Source of the DNA: JABWCE01 sp964617955
Lineage (GTDB): Bacteria; Bacteroidota; Bacteroidia; NS11-12g; UBA9320
Reading direction: 5' to 3'
DNA: 64,000 nucleotides
Assembly (NCBI GenBank): GCA_964617955.1
Contig: CAZTXB010000001.1
Coordinates: 62,001 to 126,000 of the forward strand
Below the pieces are notes generated by a model. It was not told the origin of the DNA. It saw only the letters and a program-made list of their open reading frames with translations, and did not search any database. Shown one piece after another: positions 54,228 to 62,242 of the stretch; within the stretch, counting starts at the first letter, position 1, and each line of letters opens with the position of its first letter. Both the position numbers and the translations under genes were made by a program.

Positions 54228-56467
54228 AAAGGCTAGGAAAGTACTTGATATATACGCTTTTGTTTGTCATATCAGGAGCTGTTAGCGGACAATCTGAACT
54301 GAAGGATTTGCCGGAGCAGATCAATACGAATATGGTTTTCGAAGAGGGTACATACCAACTTAATGGCAAATGCATTGTTCGCAAGGGTAACAAACTCACC
54401 CTCATGCCCGGGGTGAACATATTGTTTGGCAAGGGAGCCGAAATTGTGGTTGAAGGGGCCTTGGAAATAAGCGGCAAAGCGAATAAACTGGTCAACCTGG
54501 TCAGTCTCGACCCCGATAATCCGGGCAAGGGCATTGTAATTCACGGAGAAGACAAATCAGATCTGTTCGTGGATTACTGCAGGTTTAAATACTTATCCAA
54601 ACCGTTTCACGCTGAAAAAAATTGGCTTCGAAAAGACCTCACCATTAAAAATTCGGTATTTAAATTTTCAGAAATTTACGGGGCCGGCATTGAAATCAAT
54701 GACATCGACAATGTGCTGGTAGAATATCCGGTAAGTATTAATTTAGCCTACAATACCTTCTCAAACAATTCCGGCTCGATATTAATCTCTAATATATCAT
54801 CTGATTATGTCAGCTCAAAAATCATAGGAAATGTTATTACCCGTAACGAGTATATTGGTCACGACCGAAACGGGATGTTCACCTCTCCACTGTTTTTTAC
54901 CTATAATACCAGCCTAAGCAAGCAGCCCCCCCTATTTAAAAACAACTCAGTATTCGATAATTATTCTAACCTTTTTTTAAACGATACCCTCGCGGTAGAT
55001 TATACCAACATTTGTGTAGTGGGTACGGCAGATAAACTCAATGTATCGAACAATTATTTCGGGGATCCTAAGAACAAGGAAATCGAAAAAACCTTTGACT
55101 TTGTATCTGCTAATTTTATGGCCCCCTTGCTCTACTATGACCAAACCGAAGTAAAGCCTTCTTCAGAGCTAAACGGTCATTTTTACAAGGTAGGACTGAA
55201 CGGTGATGAACTCAGCGAACTCATCTATTTTCAAACACAAAAGAACAGCATTAATCACGTTGAGCTTTTCTTTAACCGTCCGGTGTATCCTGCCGAAAAT
55301 TACCTCGTAAAATATTATTTTTTAAAAGACGACACCTTATTCAACAAGGAGATAAAGCATAATTTAAAATGGAGCGACGGCAACAAAAGCGTAAAGATTA
55401 ATCTCAACGATGCTTTGCTTTCGAAAGAAAAAAACGGATACCTTTACATCGACGGCTTTTTTGACGAAAACGGCATGGACGTACCCGCCCTCTATGTCGG
55501 CAAAAAGCAATTCTTAAAAAACAATGAACTCGAGTTGGTGATTACCAATTTTTTAAGAAAAATTGCCAGGAAAGACCTTCACGTGAAGGAGAGCAAATTG
55601 GCCCCTACCGAAAACGACAAAAAAGAAAAACCGACTGAAGAAAAAATAAAGGAACTGGTGCTCAATTACAGCAAATTTGACTCTACCATTGACAATACGG
55701 ATACTATTATTAAGGTGTTAAAAACCAACCGCTTCTGGGAAGCCGGTGTTTTTGCGGGCAATGCCCTCTATTGGGGCGATCTGGTAACGACTACCATCGG
55801 GTTGTCGTTGAGCAATGCAAGGCCCGCCATTGGTTTGCGCGCACGCTACCATTTTAGCGACAATTTGCAGATTAATTTTTTAGCCAACTACATGGTTATT
55901 GCGGGTACCGACAACAAACAAACGGTTTTAGGCAAACAAAGAGGCACCGGGTATGAGCGGGGTCTGTCGTTCAGAACCTATATTTTTGATGTGGGCTCGA
56001 CCATAGAACTTGATCTCATCGGTTACAGATCCATAAAATCTTTTGTTCCATCGCTATTTGCAGGGGTTAATGTGTTTAACTTTACCCCTACAGCCGAAGT
56101 AGATGGCAAACGTTATAAGCTCAGACCTGTTGGAACCGAGGGACAAACCCTGGAGTCGGCCAGTGGGACCTATGCCAAATGGGCATTTGGTATACCTGTA
56201 GGATTTTGCGTTAAACGACACTGGGGGCAAAACAATATTTTTTCGCTCTCTTATACCTACAATAAAATATTTACGGACTACCTCGACGATGTAAGTACGG
56301 GATACTACCCCGATTCCTCGAAACTGATGTTGGCCAACCCTACTTTAGGCGAAACAGCGGTTCAATTGTCAAATCCTAATAACCAAACCGGACGCCGATC
56401 GTCAAGCAGCGACTTCGATGGCTATGGTTACTGGGGTATTACATGGACTCATAAGTTCATTAAATAG
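54224..56467 (+). CDS. Beta-helix to PorG/DUF6089-like barrel fusion, outer-membrane partner of the motor
   Basis: 747 aa. Signal peptide (1-22, ending VSG). Residues about 36-305 form a right-handed parallel beta-helix (GNKLTLMPGVNILFGKGAEIVVEGALEISG) ending in NYFGDPKNKEIEKTFDF. A charged linker (about 450-500) leads to a C-terminal barrel (503-747) with PorG/DUF6089 features: FWEAGVFAGNALYWGDL, GLRARYHF, KRYKLRPVGTEGQ and FTDYLDDVSTGYYPDSSKL. PorG is a T9SS outer-membrane component that holds the PorK/PorN ring. No sorting domain. It is coupled to the GldM-like gene by ATGA, so it is probably that motor's outer-membrane anchor. Confidence 0.8.
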   Translation: MKRLGKYLIYTLLFVISGAVSGQSELKDLPEQINTNMVFEEGTYQLNGKCIVRKGNKLTLMPGVNILFGKGAEIVVEGALEISGKANKLVNLVSLDPDNPGKGIVIHGEDKSDLFVDYCRFKYLSKPFHAEKNWLRKDLTIKNSVFKFSEIYGAGIEINDIDNVLVEYPVSINLAYNTFSNNSGSILISNISSDYVSSKIIGNVITRNEYIGHDRNGMFTSPLFFTYNTSLSKQPPLFKNNSVFDNYSNLFLNDTLAVDYTNICVVGTADKLNVSNNYFGDPKNKEIEKTFDFVSANFMAPLLYYDQTEVKPSSELNGHFYKVGLNGDELSELIYFQTQKNSINHVELFFNRPVYPAENYLVKYYFLKDDTLFNKEIKHNLKWSDGNKSVKINLNDALLSKEKNGYLYIDGFFDENGMDVPALYVGKKQFLKNNELELVITNFLRKIARKDLHVKESKLAPTENDKKEKPTEEKIKELVLNYSKFDSTIDNTDTIIKVLKTNRFWEAGVFAGNALYWGDLVTTTIGLSLSNARPAIGLRARYHFSDNLQINFLANYMVIAGTDNKQTVLGKQRGTGYERGLSFRTYIFDVGSTIELDLIGYRSIKSFVPSLFAGVNVFNFTPTAEVDGKRYKLRPVGTEGQTLESASGTYAKWAFGIPVGFCVKRHWGQNNIFSLSYTYNKIFTDYLDDVSTGYYPDSSKLMLANPTLGETAVQLSNPNNQTGRRSSSSDFDGYGYWGITWTHKFIK

Positions 56468-56608
56468 TAGCCTTACATACCCTCATTCTTTATGTTTTAG
56501 TGATTATGTCTGTGAGGTGTGTAATCCTTATACCTTAAAAATAACTCATCATTTTAAAAAATTAAAGGCTTAAAAAAACGAATTTCGCCACACCGTTTAT
56601 TTTAAGCA

Positions 56609-59134
56609 ATGTTTAAGAAATTTGTTCTCATACTAAGCATACCTTTTGTTTCTTTGAAGGCACAGCCTCCAAAATCTTATTCCTCATCCGAAATTCTTTT
56701 ACAGCTAAAAAAGCTCAATACCGTAGGTTCGGTTTTATACATAGCCGCACACCCCGATGATGAAAATACCCGTCTCCTCTCGTATCTGGCTAATAAAAAA
56801 TGTTTAAGGACCGCTTACCTTTCCCTCACCAGAGGCGATGGAGGTCAGAATCTTATTGGGCCCGAACAGGGGGTTGAGCTTGGATTGATTCGAACGCAAG
56901 AGCTCTACGCAGCCAGGCGAATTGATGGGGCCGAACAGTTTTTTACCAGAGCTTACGACTTCGGTTTCAGCAAAACACCGGATGAAACCTTTGATAAATG
57001 GAACCATGACTCGATTCTCGCGGATATGGTATGGATCATCCGCCATTTTAAGCCCGATATTATTATCACGCGTTTTGCTACTGACGGAAGCGGGGGCCAT
57101 GGCCATCATACAGCTTCGGCGCTATTGGCTGAAGAGGCTTTTGATGCCGCCGCTGACCCATCGAGATTTTCGGAACAGTTGAAGGATGTAAGCGTTTGGA
57201 AGACAAAACGCATGTTTCAAAACTCGACAGCGCGATTCCGCGATCCCAAGGCCGATATGAGTAAATTTTTAAAATTGGATGTAGGTGTTTACAATTCCCT
57301 GCTGGGAAAGAGCTATGGAGAAATAGCCGCTGAAAGTCGCAGCATGCATAAGAGTCAGGGCTTTGGCAGTGCCAAGCAAAGGGGTGCGTACTTCGAATAC
57401 TTTAAACCTTTAAAAGGCGATACCTTTGGTTTGAAAGAAATGTTTGAAGGAATGGATTTCACTTGGAAATCCTTTCCAGGCGGAGAAGCCATCGGAATTT
57501 TATGTGAGAAGGCTGTTAGAAACTTCGAAGTCCAAAACCCAGAAAAAATCCTGCCGGATTTGCTCAAAATAAAACAAAGTCTTTCGAAACTTGAAAATAG
57601 CTCCTACAAGAGATTCAAGGAAACACTTCTCAACAATGTTATGCTCGCTGTATTGGGTGTCGCAGTAGATTTGGTGAGCAGTAGCCCCCAAATCAATATC
57701 GGCGGTCGAAATAAATTAACTCTAACCATAGTCAACCGATCCTCGTTCCAAATTGAGATCGAAGACATCTTTATTTCCGGTGCCCTGGCCGATAGACAGA
57801 AATCCATCGACTCGGCAAAACAGATTGTTTTACAACCCAATCAACCTTTCGTGTTTAATTTCTACTCCGATTTAAGATTTGTAAGAAGTACCCAGGTCAC
57901 CAGTCAGCCCTACTGGTTGCACGAACCCCCCAATGGGAGGTTTAAAGTAGCTAAGGAATACATCATAAACGCCAACCCCATGGAAAATTCTTCGGTTTAT
58001 ATCAACTTTAAATTGAAAAATTTGACAAGGGGTGCTAAAACGAAACAAACTGAATGGGCTATTGGACAGAGCTATCCCATACAATACCGATGGGTCGATC
58101 CCGAAAAAGGAGAACTTTACCGTCCCCTTGTGATTACCCCACCGGTGATTTTAAAAATCCAAAACGGTGTCTATGTCTTTCCAGACGCCCAAAGCAAGGA
58201 AATTAAAGTGCTTGTACAAGCCGAAAAGGACAGTCTCCAAGGGATACTAAGACTGAAGCTGCCTCAGGGATGGCTCATTCAGCCCCCTGATTTTCAGTTT
58301 AATTTTCTAAAAAAAGGCGACGAGAAAACCTATTCCTTTTTGGTTACCCCTCCTCATGCCATAAGCGAGGTATTTGTCAAAGCCACCGCTGAAGTGAATG
58401 GCTCAATTTACTCCAAAGCTATGCATGAAATCAAGTACGATCATATTGCGGTTCAAACCTGGTTCCCTGAAGCAGAAACCAAGGCCATTCGCCTTGACGT
58501 GGTCAGATCAAAAAAACGCATCGGCTATATTCCCGGAGCAGGCGATGAGGTGCAAAACTGTCTAACTCAATTGGGTTATGAAGTGGTTACCATTACAGAT
58601 GCCATGCTTGCCAACGACCCTTTAGGGGCCTATGAAGCCATTATTACAGGAGTGAGAGCATATAATACCAACGAGAACTTATTTCTTGCCAAACAGAAAC
58701 TCATGGACTATGTGGCACAGGGAGGCAACCTTATTGTTCAATACAATACGAATAGTTTTTCAGGCCCTTTGAGAGCCGATATTGGTCCTAAACCCTTTAA
58801 GATAACCAGAGACAGAGTTACAGATGAGCATGCCGAAATTACTTTTGAAATGCCGGATCATCAGGTATTAAACTCTCCGAATAAAATTAGAGCCATGGAT
58901 TTTGATGGATGGGTACAAGAGCGGGGCATTTATTTTGCGGGTGAAATGGATTCGGCTTATCAATGTCCCATTAGCTTGAGCGACAAAGGTGAAAAAGGCC
59001 AGAAAGGAAGCTTAATTGTTTGCAAGCACGGCAAGGGAAATTTTATGTACACCGGATTGGTTTTTTTCAGGCAGTTGCCCGCCGGCGTATCAGGTGCATT
59101 CAGGCTGATGGTAAATATGATTGAAATGAATTGA
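56609..59134 (+). CDS. PIG-L family deacetylase with ThuA-like C-terminal domain
   Basis: 841 aa. Signal peptide (1-18), then a PIG-L/LmbE metallodeacetylase domain: AAHPDDENT (about 47-55), SLTRGDGGQN and GSGGHGHHTAS with the zinc His pair. The middle region (about 350-580) is Ig-like strands. The C-terminus has a glutamine-amidotransferase/ThuA-like fold (YEAIITGVRAYNTNENL, YVAQGGNLIVQYNTN). Members deacetylate N-acetylglucosamine-type sugars. It sits 31 nt before a sodium:solute symporter, a pairing that suggests periplasmic processing and then uptake of an amino sugar or related solute; inference. Confidence 0.82.
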   Translation: MFKKFVLILSIPFVSLKAQPPKSYSSSEILLQLKKLNTVGSVLYIAAHPDDENTRLLSYLANKKCLRTAYLSLTRGDGGQNLIGPEQGVELGLIRTQELYAARRIDGAEQFFTRAYDFGFSKTPDETFDKWNHDSILADMVWIIRHFKPDIIITRFATDGSGGHGHHTASALLAEEAFDAAADPSRFSEQLKDVSVWKTKRMFQNSTARFRDPKADMSKFLKLDVGVYNSLLGKSYGEIAAESRSMHKSQGFGSAKQRGAYFEYFKPLKGDTFGLKEMFEGMDFTWKSFPGGEAIGILCEKAVRNFEVQNPEKILPDLLKIKQSLSKLENSSYKRFKETLLNNVMLAVLGVAVDLVSSSPQINIGGRNKLTLTIVNRSSFQIEIEDIFISGALADRQKSIDSAKQIVLQPNQPFVFNFYSDLRFVRSTQVTSQPYWLHEPPNGRFKVAKEYIINANPMENSSVYINFKLKNLTRGAKTKQTEWAIGQSYPIQYRWVDPEKGELYRPLVITPPVILKIQNGVYVFPDAQSKEIKVLVQAEKDSLQGILRLKLPQGWLIQPPDFQFNFLKKGDEKTYSFLVTPPHAISEVFVKATAEVNGSIYSKAMHEIKYDHIAVQTWFPEAETKAIRLDVVRSKKRIGYIPGAGDEVQNCLTQLGYEVVTITDAMLANDPLGAYEAIITGVRAYNTNENLFLAKQKLMDYVAQGGNLIVQYNTNSFSGPLRADIGPKPFKITRDRVTDEHAEITFEMPDHQVLNSPNKIRAMDFDGWVQERGIYFAGEMDSAYQCPISLSDKGEKGQKGSLIVCKHGKGNFMYTGLVFFRQLPAGVSGAFRLMVNMIEMN

Positions 59135-59165
59135 GAATTTAGAGTTTACTTTTAAACACGTTGAA

Positions 59166-60896
59166 TTGTTAAACAGCATTGATTGGATAGTTCTTGGCGT
59201 CACCTTGCTCGGTGTTTTGCTCTTTGGACTTTACAAGGGTAAAGGCCAAAGGAACCTACACTCCTATTTTAAAAGCAACAATTCTATGCCATGGTTTCTG
59301 ATTTTGCTCTCCATCATGGGAACGCAGGCCAGCGCGATTACTTTTCTATCGGCTCCCGGACAGGCTTATACCGATGGGATGCGTTTCGTACAATATTACT
59401 TTGGTTTGCCTCTTGCTATGATTGTGTTGTGCATCACCTTTGTACCCATTTACCATAAACTTAAGGTGTATACGGCCTATGAATATTTAGAGCAAAGATT
59501 CGACGTAAAAACACGCGTGTTCGCCTCAGTCCTTTTCCTCATTTCTCGAGGACTCTCTACAGGTATTAGCATCTATGCGCCCTCTATTATTCTTTCTACC
59601 CTTTTGGGTTGGAACATTTACCTGACCAATATTGCCATGGGTGGACTTTTAATTATTTACACCGTGAGCGGAGGTGCAAAAGCAGTGGCTTATACCCAAA
59701 TGCAGCAACTGTTCATTGTTTTTTTAGGCATGTTTTTGGCCGGCTATACGGTCATCCATTTGTTGCCCGATCTCATAGGATTTAAACAGGCCATTAAAAT
59801 TGGGGCCCACATGGGAAAAATGAATGTGTTGGATACCACGCTCGAGCCACAAAACCAGTCCTGGTGGAAAGAAAAATACAATATTTGGAGTGGGCTGATT
59901 GGGGGTTTCTTTCTGGCACTCTCCTATTTTGGCACCGACCAAAGTCAGGTTGGCCGTTACCTGACCGCCTCCACCATCAAAGAAAGTCGAATTGGATTGT
60001 TGATGAATGGTTTAGTGAAAGTGCCCATGCAATTTTTTATTTTATTAATCGGGGTTTTCGTATTTGTCTTTTATATCAATTACTCAGCTCCCATAAACTT
60101 TAATCAGAAACTCATTGAAAAAACCTTGGCCTCGCCTTACAGGGATTCTTTTCTGGCGGTGCAACATTCGTTCGACAATCTGAGCCTTGAAAAACAGCAA
60201 AAGGTTCAGAGCCTCGCTGTGGCAATCGATAAGCAAAACCGAAACGAGGAAAATGAGCTGGCAGGAGAATTAAATCAACTTCAGCTGCAATCGGAATTGC
60301 TGCGCAATCAGGCCAAAGGCATTATTTTAAAGGCCGATAAACTGGCCGATGTGAACGATACCAATTATATTTTTTTATTTTTTGTCATCCATCATTTACC
60401 CGTTGGATTGGTAGGCTTGCTTCTGGCCGTCATTTTCTTGTCGGCCTGGGGTAGCATCGCTGCTGCGCTTAACGCGCTGGCCTCAAGTTCGATTATTGAC
60501 ATCTACCAGCGGTTTGCTAAAATTGAAAAAACTGAAAACCATTATTTTGTGGTCTCTAAATGGATAACCCTGGCTTGGGGTATTTTTGCCATTGCGGTGG
60601 CCATGTTCGCGGGAAAATTAGGCAGCCTTATTGAGGCTGTAAATATTCTCGGTTCTTTGTTTTACGGCACCATTCTGGGAATATTTTTGGTGGCTTTCTA
60701 CTTTAAAAAGTTGGGGGCCGGCTCGACCTTTTATGCAGCCATTGTCGTGGAGGCTTTGGTCATTGGAATATTTACCATGGATATTATTTCTTTTCTCTGG
60801 CTCAATGTGATAGGATGCCTCGGAGTGGTCCTCATTGCATTCCTATTTGAAATGTGTTTTAAAGTTTACCGCATAAAAAAAACGCTGAAACCTTAA
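59166..60896 (+). CDS. Sodium:solute symporter family transporter
   Basis: 576 aa from TTG 59166, chosen because it sits directly before the first membrane helix. About 13 membrane segments; SSS features GTQASAITFLSAPGQAYTDG, SRGLSTGISIYAPSIILS, and GGAKAVAYTQMQQ. A Gln/Asn-rich helical loop (about 345-395) lies between two membrane helices, longer than in most SSS members. Na-coupled uptake of an unknown solute; likely cotranscribed with the PIG-L gene. Confidence 0.88.
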   Translation: MLNSIDWIVLGVTLLGVLLFGLYKGKGQRNLHSYFKSNNSMPWFLILLSIMGTQASAITFLSAPGQAYTDGMRFVQYYFGLPLAMIVLCITFVPIYHKLKVYTAYEYLEQRFDVKTRVFASVLFLISRGLSTGISIYAPSIILSTLLGWNIYLTNIAMGGLLIIYTVSGGAKAVAYTQMQQLFIVFLGMFLAGYTVIHLLPDLIGFKQAIKIGAHMGKMNVLDTTLEPQNQSWWKEKYNIWSGLIGGFFLALSYFGTDQSQVGRYLTASTIKESRIGLLMNGLVKVPMQFFILLIGVFVFVFYINYSAPINFNQKLIEKTLASPYRDSFLAVQHSFDNLSLEKQQKVQSLAVAIDKQNRNEENELAGELNQLQLQSELLRNQAKGIILKADKLADVNDTNYIFLFFVIHHLPVGLVGLLLAVIFLSAWGSIAAALNALASSSIIDIYQRFAKIEKTENHYFVVSKWITLAWGIFAIAVAMFAGKLGSLIEAVNILGSLFYGTILGIFLVAFYFKKLGAGSTFYAAIVVEALVIGIFTMDIISFLWLNVIGCLGVVLIAFLFEMCFKVYRIKKTLKP

Positions 60897-60908
60897 TTCC
60901 AGCGTTTT
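60879..60908. terminator. Bidirectional terminator between SSS and DUF2911 genes
   Basis: AAAACGCTG (60879-60887) pairs with CAGCGTTTT (60900-60908); the symporter stop codon lies in the 12-nt loop. A and T runs flank both sides, serving both convergent genes. Confidence 0.75.
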
Positions 60909-60929
60909 CTTTTGTTAATGTAGCTTTTA

Positions 60930-61847
60930 TTATTTTCCTTTTTTCTTTGGTTTAGGCGCGTAAGCGGCCCAATCTACCAATGCTTTTTCTACTTCATCCT
61001 TAAAGAAAAATCCCTTCGGGTTCTTGTCTCCCATTTCTTTGGCTTTGGCAGCACATACATAGGCTTCTTCATTTTTGCCCTGCGCTGATAAAATTTGGGC
61101 CTTAACCCAATTGTTGAACCAATGGTCAGTGGCGGCTATGGACTGATTAACATAGTTTATTGCCTTATCGTAATCCTTTTTGTCGAAATAGTATCTCGCA
61201 GAATTGTTAAAAATTGACCAAATACCGGTGGTAGCTTTTTCGATATTTTCAGCAGCTTGCTTGTCGGTATCTACTTTTATGTTAAAGCTGAGCTTAATAT
61301 TTTCCCATTGCATATTCACGGTTGTCGACTCGTTATTGAAGTCAGAAAAATTGTAAACCAGACGTTCGCAAAAACTTGAATTGGCACCAGTGGCAACGGA
61401 ACCATCCACCGCGCTTATGGAAGTTGCAAAAATTTGAGAAACAGGTGCGGTTTTAATCTTAACTATATCCAGATCGGCCTTGTGATCGGATGCAGCAACC
61501 GCAGCATCTTTGTTGATATGGATATACCATTCGGTTTTGCCGGGAGTTATTAAAAGGCTGTAGGAGCCTTTTGGTACATTGACCCCTTCAATGCTCACGT
61601 CTTTAGAAAAAGTAATTTTGGTGGCTGAATTGGCTCCTGCTCTCCAAACCTGGTCGTAGGGAACCACCTCTCCCCAAATTTTACGTCCCTTCACTCCGGG
61701 ACTGCTGTAATCGATGGTAATTTCGGTGAGACCCACTGTTTGCATCACGGATGCCTTAGGGCTGGCTTGGGGCAAAACAAGCTGAGCATTGGAATGACCT
61801 ACTGTTAATAAAATAAGCCCTGTTAAAACGGATAAATTTTTTCTCAT
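60930..61847 (-). CDS. DUF2911 domain exported protein
   Basis: 305 aa from ATG 61847, which begins the signal peptide MRKNLSVLTGLILLTVGHSNAQ; the frame extends to 61946 without signal features. Residues about 25-200 are DUF2911: ITIDYSSPGVKGRKIWG, VPYDQVWRAGANSATKITFSKDV, PKGSYSLLITPG and TEWYIHIN. A TPR-like helical tail follows (ARYYFDKKDYDKAINYVNQSIAATDHWFNNWVKAQILSAQG). Function of DUF2911 is unknown. Common in Bacteroidota. Confidence 0.88.
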   Translation of the reverse strand: MRKNLSVLTGLILLTVGHSNAQLVLPQASPKASVMQTVGLTEITIDYSSPGVKGRKIWGEVVPYDQVWRAGANSATKITFSKDVSIEGVNVPKGSYSLLITPGKTEWYIHINKDAAVAASDHKADLDIVKIKTAPVSQIFATSISAVDGSVATGANSSFCERLVYNFSDFNNESTTVNMQWENIKLSFNIKVDTDKQAAENIEKATTGIWSIFNNSARYYFDKKDYDKAINYVNQSIAATDHWFNNWVKAQILSAQGKNEEAYVCAAKAKEMGDKNPKGFFFKDEVEKALVDWAAYAPKPKKKGK

Positions 61848-62242
61848 GTAATTAATAATTTTTGATTTCAAGATTAAACAATTTATTCGATAAAAAGTTT
61901 GAAGGTTTATACACCATACACCTATCTGATCTACAGAGTATACCAAGATTATGTAATATCACAGTGCTTAATGCCACTGGACACACATGTTTAAATCAAA
62001 TGGCGTAATGTAAATTTGGACTCTTACATTTGTCCAATCGGTATGATTTTAGAAGTGTCGTATAAAAAAAAAGAAACGAATGAGCATCCGATTCTTTTCT
62101 GTTTACATTTCGACAAATTTTATTCTCTCTAATAAAAATCTCTAGGCATTAGAGTTTAGGAGAAAGTGATTCAAATTTACTCGTACTAAACGTTTATCAA
62201 ACGATAATGTTCTGAATTGGCGTATTTTGTTATTGAATTGAC
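61848..62242. other. Gene-free stretch between DUF2911 and PKD protein genes
   Basis: No coding ORF. An imperfect hairpin with A-rich left arm and T-rich right arm (62063-62099) may terminate a transcript. The rest is AT-rich without recognised signals. Confidence 0.4.
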
